In this document: positions 21,935 to 31,890 of the stretch, one piece after another
Numbering within the stretch: the first letter of the stretch is position 1
How the letters are laid out: the number at the start of each line of letters is the position of its first letter
Assembly: GCA_022828595.1 (NCBI GenBank)
Contig: JAKGHH010000008.1
Span: 21,320,378 to 21,384,377, forward strand
Direction of reading: 5' to 3'
From: Nelumbo lutea
Taxonomy: Eukaryota > Streptophyta > Magnoliopsida > Proteales > Nelumbonaceae
Length of the DNA: 64,000 nt
Program-made: the position numbers and the translations under genes
Notes under the pieces: model-generated
The model's input: the letters and a program-made list of their open reading frames with translations, nothing else
Databases searched by the model: none
Told to the model about the DNA's origin: nothing

Positions 21935-22428
21935 TGCAGAAATCGAGTTGTAAATCTGGAAAAAAAACACAAAAAAGAGGTAATTTTTTTCACAATAGCA
22001 CTCTTGAATTTGTTCCTCTCTCTCACACACTCTCTCTCTCTCTTTCTGTGTGTGTAACAGATCTGAGTTCTATACAGATGTGTAACGGAATGAGATGATT
22101 ACAGATCATTGTCTAAATCCCACGATCAAAATCTTTTGAAAATAATTCTCACTTAGCAGTATCAAGTACCTCACAGAAAAAAATATAAGATGCAATGTTG
22201 TCTTCTCTTTCCGGAACACTACAGGAATGAGAATGGCATCTGCAGAAAAAAATATAAGGCTATGATCGTTGAAGACCTGCAAAGCATAAGAGGTAAAGTG
22301 CTGCGTTCAGAGTATTCTGTTTAAGATCTTTGAAGTTTTTACAGTTCTCTTAATGAACTGCAGATTTTATGAAATGGTCTTCGTTTTTTGAACAATTTCA
22401 TCTAACTTTATTTAAGAAGTTGGTTTGT
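21935..22428. repeat. Co-duplicated flank between U2 and U5
   Basis: Segments TAGCACTCTTGAATTTGTTC, ATCTTTTGAAAATAATTCTC and GCAGAAAAAAATATAAG recur in diverged form at 39780-40630, 42830-43200 and 48890-49200. A CT/GT low-complexity patch lies at 22016-22055. No gene recognised. Confidence 0.6.
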
Positions 22429-22560
22429 TGGGGCAATCTCAGGAAAGAGAAAAGCCCTCCAAAAATAGGCGTATGTCGCTTTGAGCAGCGAGCACACGGT
22501 ATTCTTTAGTAAAAGGCGAAAGAATAGTACGCTCTATGCTCACCGCGCGGCTGCGTGGGT
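22429..22560 (-). ncRNA. U5: U5 snRNA (U5a), intact
   Basis: U5 holds exon ends together in the spliceosome. On the minus strand the invariant loop 1 reads CGCCTTTTACTAAAGA, inside a stem formed by CTATTCTTT and AAAGAATAC. The Sm site TATTTTTGG follows and then a 3' stem-loop GGGCTTTTC...GATTGCCC. Length is about 130 nt with the 5' end placed from the TATA box. This is the only one of four U5 copies with loop 1, Sm site and 3' stem all intact. It lies between U2d and an eS8 fragment. Confidence 0.92.
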
Positions 22561-22582
22561 TAATTTAGCAGACGAAAGTATC

Positions 22583-22634
22583 TGATATAGGAGCCTGGGT
22601 GAGTGGTCTTTTCCTCTTCTAACCATGTGGGACG
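22583..22634 (-). promoter_or_regulatory. U5a promoter (USE and TATA)
   Basis: Minus-strand CGTCCCACATGG (22623-22634) and CTATATCA (22583-22590), 32 bases apart, as in Pol II-type plant snRNA genes. Confidence 0.8.
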
Positions 22635-22854
22635 TTATAACCATCTGGGTGTGTGGTATGGTTCACAGTTCACTCACTTTTGAAGCAATTTTTTGACTTT
22701 CTTATTTGTTTGTTACCATATGAAACCAGAGTGGAGACAAATTTAGTCCGACTGGTTGTTTGAGAAATCCCCACCCCCACGCTTCTCTAAGCTATTTTTC
22801 TATTTCAATATTTCTTTGATTTAGGCTTTGTCTGGCGTGGTGGTCGTTTCCTTG

Positions 22855-23013
22855 ATACTGGAAGAGCAATTCGGCAATGGTCGATCGTTGATTTCAATTG
22901 CATCTCATTTCTCAGCCTGGTCAAATGGTCAAGCTGCTAGAGGGCAATGGGCTGAGTTTTATATGCACAAGTGCCAAAGGAAGAAGGGGAAGGCTGCAAG
23001 AGGTGCTGCTTAA
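22855..23013 (+). pseudogene. RPS8: Ribosomal protein eS8 (RPS8) 3' fragment 1
   Basis: Encodes LEEQFGNGRSLISIASHFSA and WAEFYMHKCQRKKGKAARGAA, the C-terminal end of cytosolic small-subunit protein eS8, ending at TAA 23011-23013. The usual [22 protein letters not shown] part is badly altered. It starts abruptly and has no N-terminal 150 or so residues. The 3' flank (TTTGTATCCCAAGGTTGAACTG) is shared with the other fragments, so genomic DNA, not a processed copy, was duplicated. Confidence 0.85.
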
Positions 23014-23108
23014 GATTTTCAGAACAGAACTTTGTATCCCAAGGTTGAACTGTAGATCAGCTACATAGGTTTTTACTTCATCCAACTATTTCCCTTTTTC
23101 TCTAAGGT

Positions 23109-23233
23109 TGCATTTGGCATTACTTATTTTAAGGATTTATCTCCTTTTTTTTTCAATTAAAATGTCCCATGAACATTGAATTTTTAACTATAAAAAGAAG
23201 ATAAATCCTTAAATTAAAGAATGTCAAATGCAG
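23109..23233. mobile_element. MITE family A, copy 2
   Basis: TGCATTTGGCATTACTTATTT and GAATGTCAAATGCA termini around an AT-rich body. Inserted in the 3' flank of eS8 fragment 1. Confidence 0.8.
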
Positions 23234-23555
23234 CCTAAACTCACTTTCCATCCATACTTAAATGAAATTTCTAACACAACAGAAAAAAAAAATGGAAAGC
23301 TTTCAAACATAAACACCAGAAATCTTCAAAAACCGAACCATAAAGCAATATATTGTTCAGAAACACTGAACTGAACCATAAACACTCAGGCCATTCTTAA
23401 CCAAAGGAAAAATTCTGGAAGTATTGCATTCTTTCTAATTGGTGTATAGAGTGCATTTATCTCTTTCACCACACCCTTCAATTGTCATCACATCAAATTA
23501 ACAAATTTTCAATTGTTAATTGAATCGAACAAAATTTGAGGAATCGGAGAATTGG

Positions 23556-23715
23556 GCAGGGGCCGCGCGAACGCGTACCCCACTACCACAAATTATGACG
23601 TACATTCTCCCATTTGGGGAGATGTTAGGCGAGCACCCCTCCCAAGTGCAATGGAGGTCGCCAACCTAGGCCATGGACCTTCTTGATCACCCATGGACCC
23701 CGTCCAGGTAAGTAT
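23556..23715 (-). ncRNA. U1: U1 snRNA (U1-2), full length
   Basis: On the minus strand the RNA starts ATACTTACCTGGACGGGG, the exact splice-site pairing end of plant U1. Stem-loop I has GATCAAGAAGG (U1-70K site), stem-loop II has CCTCCATTGCACTTGG, and the Sm-site region is ATAATTTGTGG, followed by a 3' stem with GCGCGGCCCC. Length is 160 nt. The promoter at 23739-23792 is intact. One or two stem changes (GGTCCATGGCC) are small. A likely functional gene. Confidence 0.93.
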
Positions 23716-23738
23716 GCTTCTCTCTTCTTCTTTAACCC

Positions 23739-23792
23739 TATTTATACACCTCCATCTCTCTTATTCTTTCTCATACTTAGCCGATGTGGGAC
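23739..23792 (-). promoter_or_regulatory. U1-2 promoter (USE and TATA)
   Basis: Minus-strand GTCCCACATCGG (23781-23792), a perfect USE, and GTATAAATAG, about 34 bases apart and about 24 bases before the RNA start. Confidence 0.88.
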
Positions 23793-25258
23793 GAGAAGCA
23801 ACAACTGGTCAAACTAATTGCTTTATATCTAACCCACTCTAATATTCCAATACTCTATTCTCCTGTGACAAACCTTTTATTTGGGTCTTTGAGGTCCAAG
23901 TGGCCATATTTGTGGTCCAAGGTCCCTTAATTTACCATGTGTTATATGGTCATAGGCCACATAAGATGAGTGCCACCTATGATATGATTTAGACAAAAAC
24001 TCGCATATTCAAAACCAAAAAGTTATAAACATAGCAGAAATGCATATTTTAATGATTTATATAAATTATATTACAGTCAATCTTAATAGGAATCGAATTA
24101 GGACAATGTACATATCATATAATAACTTTACTAATAACATAACAGCCGATGTATATCTAATTAACCTGAAGATATATTAGACCAATGAAAATATACAAGA
24201 TCCATAAATTAAAGAGGTTTTTACTGTTCAGTCCACCTTCAGAAATCCTAACTCTATCGTACAATTGGGGGTAGGTGCCAGCTCGTAATTGATGTCAATT
24301 TACGGGTGGGTATGGATTGTTACTGGAGGAGGTATTTATAATTTTGAATTGTTGTAGATCTGTAATTTAATTCAGAGTGCAGTTTACTAATCCCTAAACT
24401 AAAATATCTGAGACACAAATCAAAAAGCAACTATTGTATTTCTTTATAAAAAAAAAACAATTATTGTATTTTAATTACTTAATCATTTTTTCTGCATCTG
24501 TTCTTTTTTTTTCATTTTGTAAGCTGCCAAAATATTAATTCAATGGGTTTGTCTTCTTAATGGTTACTAATGTAATAAAGTCAACTTTGTAAATAATAAT
24601 TTGCATTTCTGCAAATAATGAGTATGTTCTTATTTACCTATTTATTATAAATTAATATGTAAACTAATAATTTACATATATATTATTATAGAAACATCAG
24701 ATCCATCAGAATTTCTAAGATATGTAACATATCATATGCATTTCAAAAATTCTACTTAGTAAAATAATTATTTTATTCTAATTTATTAATAAATTAAAAA
24801 TAACCATTTTTTACATTAGTAGTTGATGGATCAATGGATTTGACAAACCATCCATATATTCATCTTATAGTTCTTCATACCCATCAAAACCATTTAAAGT
24901 AGTGTGGAACTTTAATGGTTGTATTAGCTTTGAATGGGGCTTCTAGTTTTCTTTTCGATGATGTTAAAAATTAGTTCAAATTTGAGTAGATTCATTTAGG
25001 AAAGAAACCTAAATAACAAGAATTTTCTCTATATGCCTGCATCCAATAAATCATATGAAGGGATTTGAACAGATTAAGAAACGTTAAAAAGAATAATAAA
25101 TTTTAGTTAATCAGTAAAAGGCCCCATTACAGGGTGGATGTGTACTGTATAGCGTTGAATCAAACCATAAGCATCAACCTACCAACAAATGGGCCATCCC
25201 TGTTGATAATATCTAGTGGCCCACCAACTAAAACAATATTGAGAACTAAGAATTGGTA
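23793..25258. other. U1 upstream flank and AT-rich intergenic DNA
   Basis: 23930-23990 (GTTATATGGTCATAGGCCAC) recurs beyond U1-5 (43745-43770) and next to the LTR element at 33895, marking a shared upstream flank of the U1 copies. The rest is AT-rich with no assigned feature. Confidence 0.55.
25239..25255 (-). terminator. Putative snRNA 3' box after U2e
   Basis: Minus-strand CAATTCTTAGTTCTCAA fits the plant snRNA 3'-end signal CA-(N)3-10-AGTNNAA loosely. It lies a few bases beyond the RNA end. Confidence 0.45.
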
Positions 25259-25452
25259 GGGGTGCGCCAGGCCCGTGGAGTAGTGCAACGCATGGGCGAC
25301 GCTTAAAGGCCCCAATAGCAAGCTATTGTGCTGGGCCCTCCCCCAAGAAAAATTTATTTAATATCATGTGGGCCGATGGCCCACGTATCAGATATTAAAC
25401 TGATAAGAACAGATACTACACTTGATCTTAGCCAAAAGGCCGAGAAAGGTAT
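25259..25452 (-). ncRNA. U2: U2 snRNA (U2e), best-preserved copy
   Basis: 194-nt U2 on the minus strand. The 5' end ATACCTTTCTCGGCC and GTGTAGTATCTGTTCTTATC are unaltered. Stem II is GTGGGCCATCGGCCCAC, perfectly paired. The 3' stem-loop AATAGCTTGCTATT has compensatory changes relative to U2a (CAGTAGCTTGCTACTG), keeping the stem. It has a perfect USE, a good TATA box and a possible 3' box. Most likely an active gene. The U2 3' flank family starts just beyond it. Confidence 0.94.
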
Positions 25453-25475
25453 AATTTGTTAAGCCTCTCAATTTC

Positions 25476-25530
25476 GATTTTATAGTTTAGCTATCCTTTG
25501 CAACTCTTTACTCCTATCCGATGTGGGATT
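25476..25530 (-). promoter_or_regulatory. U2e promoter (USE and TATA)
   Basis: Minus-strand AATCCCACATCGG (25518-25530) and CTATAAAATC (25476-25485), 33 bases apart. This is the best-conserved snRNA promoter in the window. Confidence 0.9.
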
Positions 25531-25539
25531 AAAAGGCCA

Positions 25540-26451
25540 GCTTTCAGAAACAGCAAGAATAATGAGCCCTAGGTTCTATGCTCTAGCAACAATCTCTCTC
25601 TCTCTTCTATTTTGTATCTTCTTGCTCTACTAATAATGCATACTGATCTTATTCTTATGAATTAATTTGTTTGGTTGATGAGAAAACCAGGATTCAACCA
25701 GAGTGATACTGAGAAGATAAAACCTTTGTATCAATAGGTCCTCCCCTTAGGTTGGTTGCTAAGGTGATCCTTGATTTTGTGATTTTCCCCTGCTACTCTA
25801 TACTACCTGTAGACGTTATGCCACTATGGTTCTGCCTAACAGAATTAGAAATGAAGCAGCGTAGAATAGAAAATTACTATGCAGAGTGGTTCATCCAAGT
25901 AGCCACCAACCAATGGGACAATACTAGATAATGATAAATTGATCTATTATCTTTACCCTTTCTTTCAGTTCTAAGATAAATCCATTAGAAACCAATATCT
26001 TGTGTGGCTATCACTAGTTACTAGTTCTAATTTCAAATGGCTATGTTTCAGAGTGGTCTGTTTAAGATTTTTCTTTTCCCTTTGTGTGCATTTGAACCAG
26101 CCATCTCTCTTTATGAACTACCGATATCTTATCAAATGGTCTTCTTTTCCTAAACAATTTCTTCATCTAAATTCTAAATATGACTACCGGTTGCTGCTAA
26201 GATGGGCTGAGGGCAATAATGTAATTGTACTTCATTTAGCCGAGGGCTGGTGGGTCTGGGAGCTCATGTGTCCAAAGGCTGCATGATCCGACCTGAGGAT
26301 CAAAGAGCACGTCAGAGGCCCCGTGTGTTATCATAGGGGTGGAGACTCCAACGGTCAAGTTAGTAAGGGCGTAACAAGGGGTCGGACGAGGCTTGAGTAG
26401 AAATAGTTCAGACAAGGTCACCAGGGAGCTAGAGAGATTAGAGCAATAAAT
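25540..26451. other. snRNA-block flank, no gene
   Basis: 25690-25810 matches the U2 flanks at 17330 and 42225. 26110-26175 (AATGGTCTTCTTTTCCTAAAC) matches the sequence before U5a and U1-5. This segment seems to have lost its U5. Confidence 0.5.
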
Positions 26452-26587
26452 GCCATGATGAATTACCTCATAGTAACACTTCTTATTTATACTTGAGCTT
26501 GCCAAGAGTTAGTTGGAATGCCAAGATGAATTACCTCATAGTAACACCACTTATTTATACATGAGCTCGTCAAGAGTTAGTTGGCAA
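26452..26587. repeat. 68-bp tandem duplication
   Basis: GCCATGATGAATTACCTCAT... recurs as GCCAAGATGAATTACCTCAT... at 26520, each ending near AGAGTTAGTTGG. It contains a TATTTATAC motif and may be part of an old LTR. Confidence 0.75.
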
Positions 26588-27145
26588 CGGACAGCCAGAA
26601 TGTGATTTGGCCTGTGCTACGTGGTGCAATCCTGAGCCTGCCATGTTCACCTACATCATTACCCAACCAGATTGCATTTAAGACCATCAATTCCTTCATC
26701 TAGACCAACGCTAATTGGAGGGGTCTTTGGTTTTATGTTCAGATGCATATAGAAGATTGGTTATCCTCTAGCCTAGAGAATGGTGAGTTATTTGAATTTA
26801 AACAAAAATTATGGATGTGTTTGGAAACGGTGTAAAACTTTACACCGGTTCGATTTTGTTCGCGTTTGGAAGGAGAGTGTAATCATGGTCAATGTAAAAC
26901 TCCATTCTGGTTTAATTTTGCATATGTTTTATGTCGATAATTAATGTAAAACCTATCAAATGTAAAGTTTTACATCGATTATCGATGTAAATACTACATT
27001 AATTTTATCAATGTAAAACTTTACACTCTTCATCCATCGCATTTTTAAAAAGCAATGGTCACTTTCAAGGTTTAATATAAAACGTCATACCATTGGTGTA
27101 TTTTTACATCGATAATGTTCTACACTGATTCCAAACGCAAATTAT
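26588..27145. other. Intergenic with an inverted AT-rich repeat
   Basis: 26820-27140 has GTGTAAAACTTTACACCGG-type words in both orientations, suggesting a degenerate MITE. Confidence 0.45.
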
Positions 27146-27497
27146 GTAACAACGTGCTGGTGCATGCTCAGATTTGGTGAAGGGTTCAATTGTTCAGGTG
27201 GATGTGGTTCCTTTCAAGCAGTGGTACCTCTAGCACTGTGCTCACGACGAGAAATAAGGAGAGGAAGGTGAAGCTACTATTGAGGAGCCAAACAAAAGAA
27301 ACCATTTTCTGAGGAACTTGAGGAGCATCAACAAGTTGGCAAAGCTTGATCCTCACTTGGAAGTGCAGTTCAGCAATGGTCATTCGTTGATTGCAATTGC
27401 ATCTCAGCCTGGCCAAATGGTCAAAGCTGATGGAGATCAAGGAACTGGAGTTTTATATGCACAAGATCTGGAGGAAGAAGGAGAAAACTGCTACTTA
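27146..27497 (+). pseudogene. RPS8: Ribosomal protein eS8 (RPS8) 3' fragment 2
   Basis: The longest eS8 relic. In shifting frames it gives NNVLVHAQ, IVQVDVVPFKQWYL, EEPNKRNHFLRNL, KLDPHLEVQFSNG, IASQPGQ and RRKKEKTAT, ending at TAA 27495-27497. Stops and shifts: TAG after QWYL at 27231-27233, a shift before IVQVD, and loss of the [17 protein letters not shown] reading. It corresponds to about the last 130 of some 220 residues. No N-terminal exons are in the window. Confidence 0.88.
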
Positions 27498-28037
27498 AGA
27501 TTTTCATAGCAGAATTTTGTATCCCAAGATTGAACTATTGATCAACTTAAGTGGGGTTTTAGTTCATCCGACCATTTCCCTTTTCCTCTAAACTCACTAC
27601 CTATCTTTGCTCGAATGAAATTTTGAACACAAAATAGAAAACAGAGAGCTTTCAAACATAAACACCCAAAATCTGAACCATAAAGCAATGAAAAAATCCA
27701 AAATTTTAATTATATATTTTACGGCTAGGATAATGAAGGCCATCTTAATCAAATGAGACACTCTGAAATACCCCAGATAACTAGTCATGGCACATTTAAC
27801 CAATGAGTGCAGATTGCAAAGATCTTCGACCTCCATCACATTGCCATATACTTATTATCCATTCCATTGTGAGAGAAATAGGTCATGTAATAAAAAAAAA
27901 AAACAATTATTTGGAATAGAACAAAAACATTCATACCAACAAAATAAATCTGCAAACCAAGTAGTTAGAAAACAATCAAAAAAGTATATCATCAAATGTT
28001 ACTTGAATAAAAACAAAATTTAAAGAATGAAGAATTA
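27498..28037. repeat. eS8 3' flank (co-duplicated)
   Basis: TTTTGTATCCCAAGATTGAAC, TTTAGTTCATCCGACCATTTC and GCTTTCAAACATAAACACC are shared with 23020-23420, 29780-29970 and 54060-54230. Confidence 0.7.
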
Positions 28038-28118
28038 GGTAGGGGCCGCACGAACGCATACCCCATCAGGGTACCCTCCCTTAGTGCAATGGAGATCGCC
28101 AAGACACCAACCTAGGCA
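28038..28118 (-). pseudogene. U1: U1 snRNA fragment (U1-3)
   Basis: Minus-strand pieces GGTTGGTGTCTTGGCGATCTCC, TTGCACTAAGGGAGGGTACC and GCGTTCGTGCGGCCCC of U1. The 5' end with stem-loop I and the ACGTCATAATTTGTGG segment (third stem and Sm region) are deleted. No promoter remains. Non-functional. Confidence 0.85.
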
Positions 28119-28189
28119 AATCAACTACTGTGGTGGTGGTTGTTGTTGAGTTACTTAACTACTTGGTTGAGAGAGTAAGATGAGAGTAA

Positions 28190-28335
28190 TGGAGAAGGGG
28201 CGGCGCAGTTTTAGGGGTGCAGAAGAAACCCATCAAACAGAACAAGGGAAGAATTCTGAAGAAGGTGGTAGACTGTCTCAACTCTGTTGATCACCTCTTC
28301 TCCACCGTCCAGTTCTCCTGCACTATAGATAAGAC
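28190..28335 (+). pseudogene. Fragment of an unidentified small protein gene, copy 1
   Basis: One plus frame reads QKKPIKQNKGRILKKVV followed by DCLNSVDHLFSTVQFS. The same segment recurs at 52458-52600 as QKKPIKQNKQGRFLKKVV and DYLNSIDSSFSTVQFS. Most differences are conservative, which suggests a real protein origin, possibly the basic N-terminus of a small plant protein. I cannot name the family. Confidence 0.45.
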
Positions 28336-28680
28336 ATAACCAGCTCTTCTAATTCAAAGCCTCTTATTGTAGTCTGAAATGGGTGACTAGAGCAGTTTCA
28401 ACAACCAAAATGAACAAGAAAAACAATCAAACAACAAAAAAAAAAGTGGGGGAACTGGAAAGAATTTACAATTGAAGGTTCCCGTGCTCAACCAGGTAAT
28501 TTTGAGTCTAGAGATAGTTTGAGATGTTGAAGCACATGGTACACCACAACTATGGTCCTTCTTCCTTGCTCGAGGATGATGTCTAGAATATCAAATGTTC
28601 TACCACATTATCTTAGGTTTTTAACTAGAATGAGATAATACAGTAATGGGCATGGCAAATTTGAATAGAGAATAGTACAA
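28336..28680. repeat. Co-duplicated spacer matching 52620-53150
   Basis: GTCTGAAATGGGTGACTAGAG, CAATCAAACAAC and GATGATGTCTAGAATATCAAATG correspond in order to 52625-53105. The MITE at 52687-52913 is absent here, so this is its empty site. Confidence 0.75.
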
Positions 28681-28872
28681 TTGAGGAGCCAAAGCAAATC
28701 AACTATTTCCTGAACTTGGGAAGCATCAAGGTCACAAGGTTGATCCTTACCTTGAAGAGCAGTTCAGTAATGGCCATTCAGAGGTCAAAGAGCTGGAGTT
28801 TTATGTGAACAAATATCTAAAGGAAGATGGGCATGTCTACAGGAGGTGCTGCTTGAGATTTTCATAGCAGTA
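28681..28872 (+). pseudogene. RPS8: Ribosomal protein eS8 (RPS8) 3' fragment 3
   Basis: DNA such as GAGGAGCCAAAGCAAATCAA, CTTGAAGAGCAGTTCAGTAATGG, GGAGTTTTATGTGAAC and GGAGGTGCTGCTTGAG aligns with the C-terminal coding part of the other eS8 relics. About 45 residues around [12 protein letters not shown] are deleted and the frame shifts repeatedly. Its 3' flank was split by the TRIM at 28884. Confidence 0.8.
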
Positions 28873-28883
28873 ATTTCTATTTT

Positions 28884-29769
28884 TGTTACGACCCATTTGT
28901 CCCATGTTAGTATGGGATGCTGATGTGAGGTATCCCACATTGGTAGTATGGGATGCTGTTTTGGGGTATATATATGTTTGGGTTCCCTCCCTCTAATAAC
29001 TAGCTTTTAAGGGTAAGTTCTCCTAAGGCACATAATAAATTGTATCAGAGCCTATACTATGAGGTTGTGTGGTCTCGTGAGCGTTTATTCAATAAATGCT
29101 GTCACATATGCACTACCTCAGCAGTTCACCTTTCTTGCTCTTTCGTATGCATCGAGAATGGAAAAAGTGAACTTCAGTTTTTGTGCACACCTTCCGTTTG
29201 GGGAAGTTATTTTTTTTAAACTTCCACAAATGGTTAGATTTTTTTTCACTATTATGCTGATGTGGAGCGTAGTGGCGCCTACTTATCATAAACGGTTGTA
29301 ATTATTACCTTTTTCGGTTTTGCAAATAAATAAAGTACAAGCATTGAATGAAAAAACATAAATAGAACCAAACACATACTATGCCTCCCAATTGCAATCG
29401 TGTGGCACAGGTGGTGACATCGGTATTGTAGTATTCAGTCGGGACTAGATAGACTAGTGTAAACCCAATCTACGTGGGTGTCGGGTTTGCAAAGAGTGGT
29501 GGAATTTTATGATCCATTTGTCCCATGTTGGTAGTATGGGATACTATTGTGGAATTTTCATTGGAATTTTCATTGGACATTTTCTATCCCTTTGTCTAAA
29601 CATACAATGAGCATAAAGAGGGCATATATGTTCTTTACTCTCACTTTAGAAATTGCCTAATTATAACTGTTCAGAAACTATCCATGAAATTAGAGATACT
29701 GCCAGGTGCAAATTCAAGTACATGTTTACTAATAGTTTTTAGGAATGAATTCTCCTAAAGCACATAACA
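28884..29769 (+). mobile_element. TRIM-like LTR element in the eS8 3' flank
   Basis: Left LTR (28884 to about 29036) starts TGTTACGACCCATTTGTCCC and ends GGCACATAATAA. It is followed by GTATCAGAGCC, the usual initiator-Met tRNA primer site. The right LTR (about 29499-29769) starts TGATCCATTTGTCCCATG, carries an internal insertion, and ends AAGCACATAACA. ATTTT flanks both sides (28879-28883 and 29770-29774). No coding capacity. Paralogous eS8 flanks lack it. Confidence 0.85.
29058..29388. mobile_element. Roughly 330-bp repeat nested in the TRIM
   Basis: GTGTGGTCTCGTGAGCGTTTATT to CATAAATAGAACCAAACACAT. A second copy lies at 35837-36150 (GTGTGGTTTCATGGGCATTTATT...AAACGAATCCAATTACAT). Non-coding and probably non-autonomous. 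Confidence 0.7.
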
Positions 29770-30668
29770 ATTTTTTTATCCTAAGGTTGAATTTCACCCT
29801 ACCAACCTTTTTCATTCCTAACTGTACATCTGTTTAAATGAGCTTTAGTTCATTCGACTTTTTCTCTTTTTCTTTAAATTCACGACCCATCTCCATAAAT
29901 GAAATTTTTTAACCAAAAAACATAAAAAAAAGCTTTCAAACATAAACAATAGAGATCTTCAGAAGTTAAAAAAATATTTCATACAGCAGTATAAGAATCC
30001 AAGTTTTATTTTTTATTGATAACAGACAATTTTTTTGTTGATAAGGAAGCAATATAGTCCGATGTATATGAGGTCCAGATAAATGTTGACTCTAAAGACG
30101 GAGCAAACTTAACAAACATGTGAAGGAGCCTACCTTGATCTACAATAGTTGTATTCTATCTCCAGGTTTTGGCTCTGCTCAAAGATTTTTACTACTTAGA
30201 TATGACCCCCTGGTTCTGTGGTTTCTCTTAGTTCCACCACAAGTCGTCCCAACCAGGAATCACGGTGGTGGAAACAACCACCGGAAAACGGCTTCAAGAT
30301 CGAAGTGATGGTGCAAAGTCATCTAAGACACTCAGGCATCGGCATGGTAATCTGCAGCAATTGAGAAAAGCACATGGAAGAATCAGAAAAAAAACTAGTA
30401 CAATCCCCAAATCCCAAGAAGAATCAGAAAAAGCTCTAAACCTTTGAGTAAGGAACTCTCCCGAAAGCTGGCTATACTAAAGTCAAAAGAGACACTCCGA
30501 AAATATCCCAGCTCCTGTCCACTTGGCCATGGCGAATTTGAACAAAGAATGGGACCTTCTCTGATGGGCTAAGTATTCTCATGATATGAGATCAATTTGG
30601 GAGAATAAGAAAGAAAAAGAGAGGTTGTTCTCAGATTTTCATGAGTAAAATTTGGAGATGAAGAATTG
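29770..30668. repeat. Co-duplicated eS8-U1 spacer with an unidentified segment
   Basis: After the eS8 flank comes GATATGAGGTCCAGATAAAT (about 30067), then ATCTACAATAGTTGTATTC and TCTCCAGGTTTTGGCTCTGC, then a GC-richer piece (30230-30450). All recur in order at 54250-54770. On the minus strand GTAGATCAAG is followed by GTAGGC, which could be a splice donor, so this may be part of an unidentified gene. No protein match is claimed. Confidence 0.6.
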
Positions 30669-30830
30669 GGTAGGGGCCGCACGAATGCGTACCCCCTCTA
30701 CCACAAATTATGACGTACAGTCTCCCACCTGGGGAGATGTTAGGCGAGTACCCCTCCCAAGTGCAATGGAGGTCGCCAACCTAGGCCATAGGCCTTTTTG
30801 ATCACCCATTGACCCCGTCCAGGTAAGTAT
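30669..30830 (-). ncRNA. U1: U1 snRNA (U1-4), intact
   Basis: 162 nt on the minus strand. The 5' end ATACTTACCTGGACGGGG is exact. Stem-loop I has GATCAAAAAGGCC, consistent with the U1-70K loop GATCANGAAG except one base. CCTCCATTGCACTTGGGAGG and ACGTCATAATTTGTGG follow, with a 3' stem GTGCGGCCCC. The promoter is intact. A LTR element begins about 150 bases beyond its 5' end, outside the promoter. Probably functional. Confidence 0.93.
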
Positions 30831-30851
30831 GTTTCTTCCCTCTTCTTTCTC

Positions 30852-30908
30852 CCTATTTATAAGCCTTTGTTTCTCTTGCTTCTTTATTACTAAGCCTATG
30901 TGGGACAA
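30852..30908 (-). promoter_or_regulatory. U1-4 promoter (USE and TATA)
   Basis: Minus-strand TGTCCCACATAGG (30896-30908) and CTTATAAATAGG (30852-30863), about 33 bases apart. Confidence 0.85.
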
Positions 30909-30980
30909 AAACCAAGAAGTATTCCATTATGGTCGTATCTACCAACTTGTGATCTAAAGTCTTCTTCTAACTTGTCAGGT

Positions 30981-31733
30981 TGTCACGGGGGTAGTTCTAC
31001 AGTGGAAGAAACTCGTGCGGCGTCCTGGCCAAGGCAGGCCAGAACAAGCCTTTATACGCATAGAGGCTAGGAGTTGCCCGATGGGATGGCTCTACCAAAG
31101 TCAGTAGCACTGGATCATGACCTCAAGTCCACTGACCGGGGCACTCTCCTGGCTCAGACCGGTCCATGGGAGGCGCCAGTTACGTGCTAAAGGGGGACAA
31201 CCATAATGCAAGGTGACCATGCGCCGATGAGGTGACTTGGCACCGATGTGAGGGGTCTCCTGTAGGCCGAAGATGACAAGCACCTGTGTGCCATGATGAT
31301 AGGAAACCGCTTGGGCCGGAACACACCCAAGCACTAAAGGCAACGGGATAGCTCACTCAGCTTGCGCAAGGGACTGGCATGGTGAATGGTCATGCTTGAG
31401 CCAAGCCCGCATGCCAAACCTCCCTTGAGTATCGGTAGCACAGTGCCAGTCCAACACTGTCCCCATGAGCAAGTGTGCACCCATGAGGAACCCTGATAGC
31501 CATGCAAGCCGTTAACCAGGGCCGCCCCGCAAGGGGATGAAGGTCTAAGAGTGCCAAGGTTAGGCACCCAAGGAAGTCAATCACCCCTCCTCAAAGAGTA
31601 CGTTAAGCTTTTGGTGGTCTGCCTAAACATGACATCAGTTCTCCCAAAAATTTTACAGGCAAAAATGACGGGCATGTCCCTAACTTAAGCCTATCAAGTG
31701 TAGGCAAGGCTAAGCCTGTGTCAGACCGTCACA
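30981..31733 (-). repeat. 3' LTR (753 bp)
   Basis: Direct repeat partner of 33138-33890, same length, mostly transition differences. Open frames inside occur in both LTRs and are incidental. Confidence 0.9.
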
Positions 31734-31890
31734 GGCTCCCCCACTCAATCCATTGTCGACCTTGACAATGGTCTTCACGTGAATGCGCGTCTGTGTCCCG
31801 CACCATCCACTTCTCCACCAGTTCTAGGGCTCACCTGGTCAACTCGGGTCTTGCCTATGTTGGTGTCCATTTATGGGGACGGAACCATTT

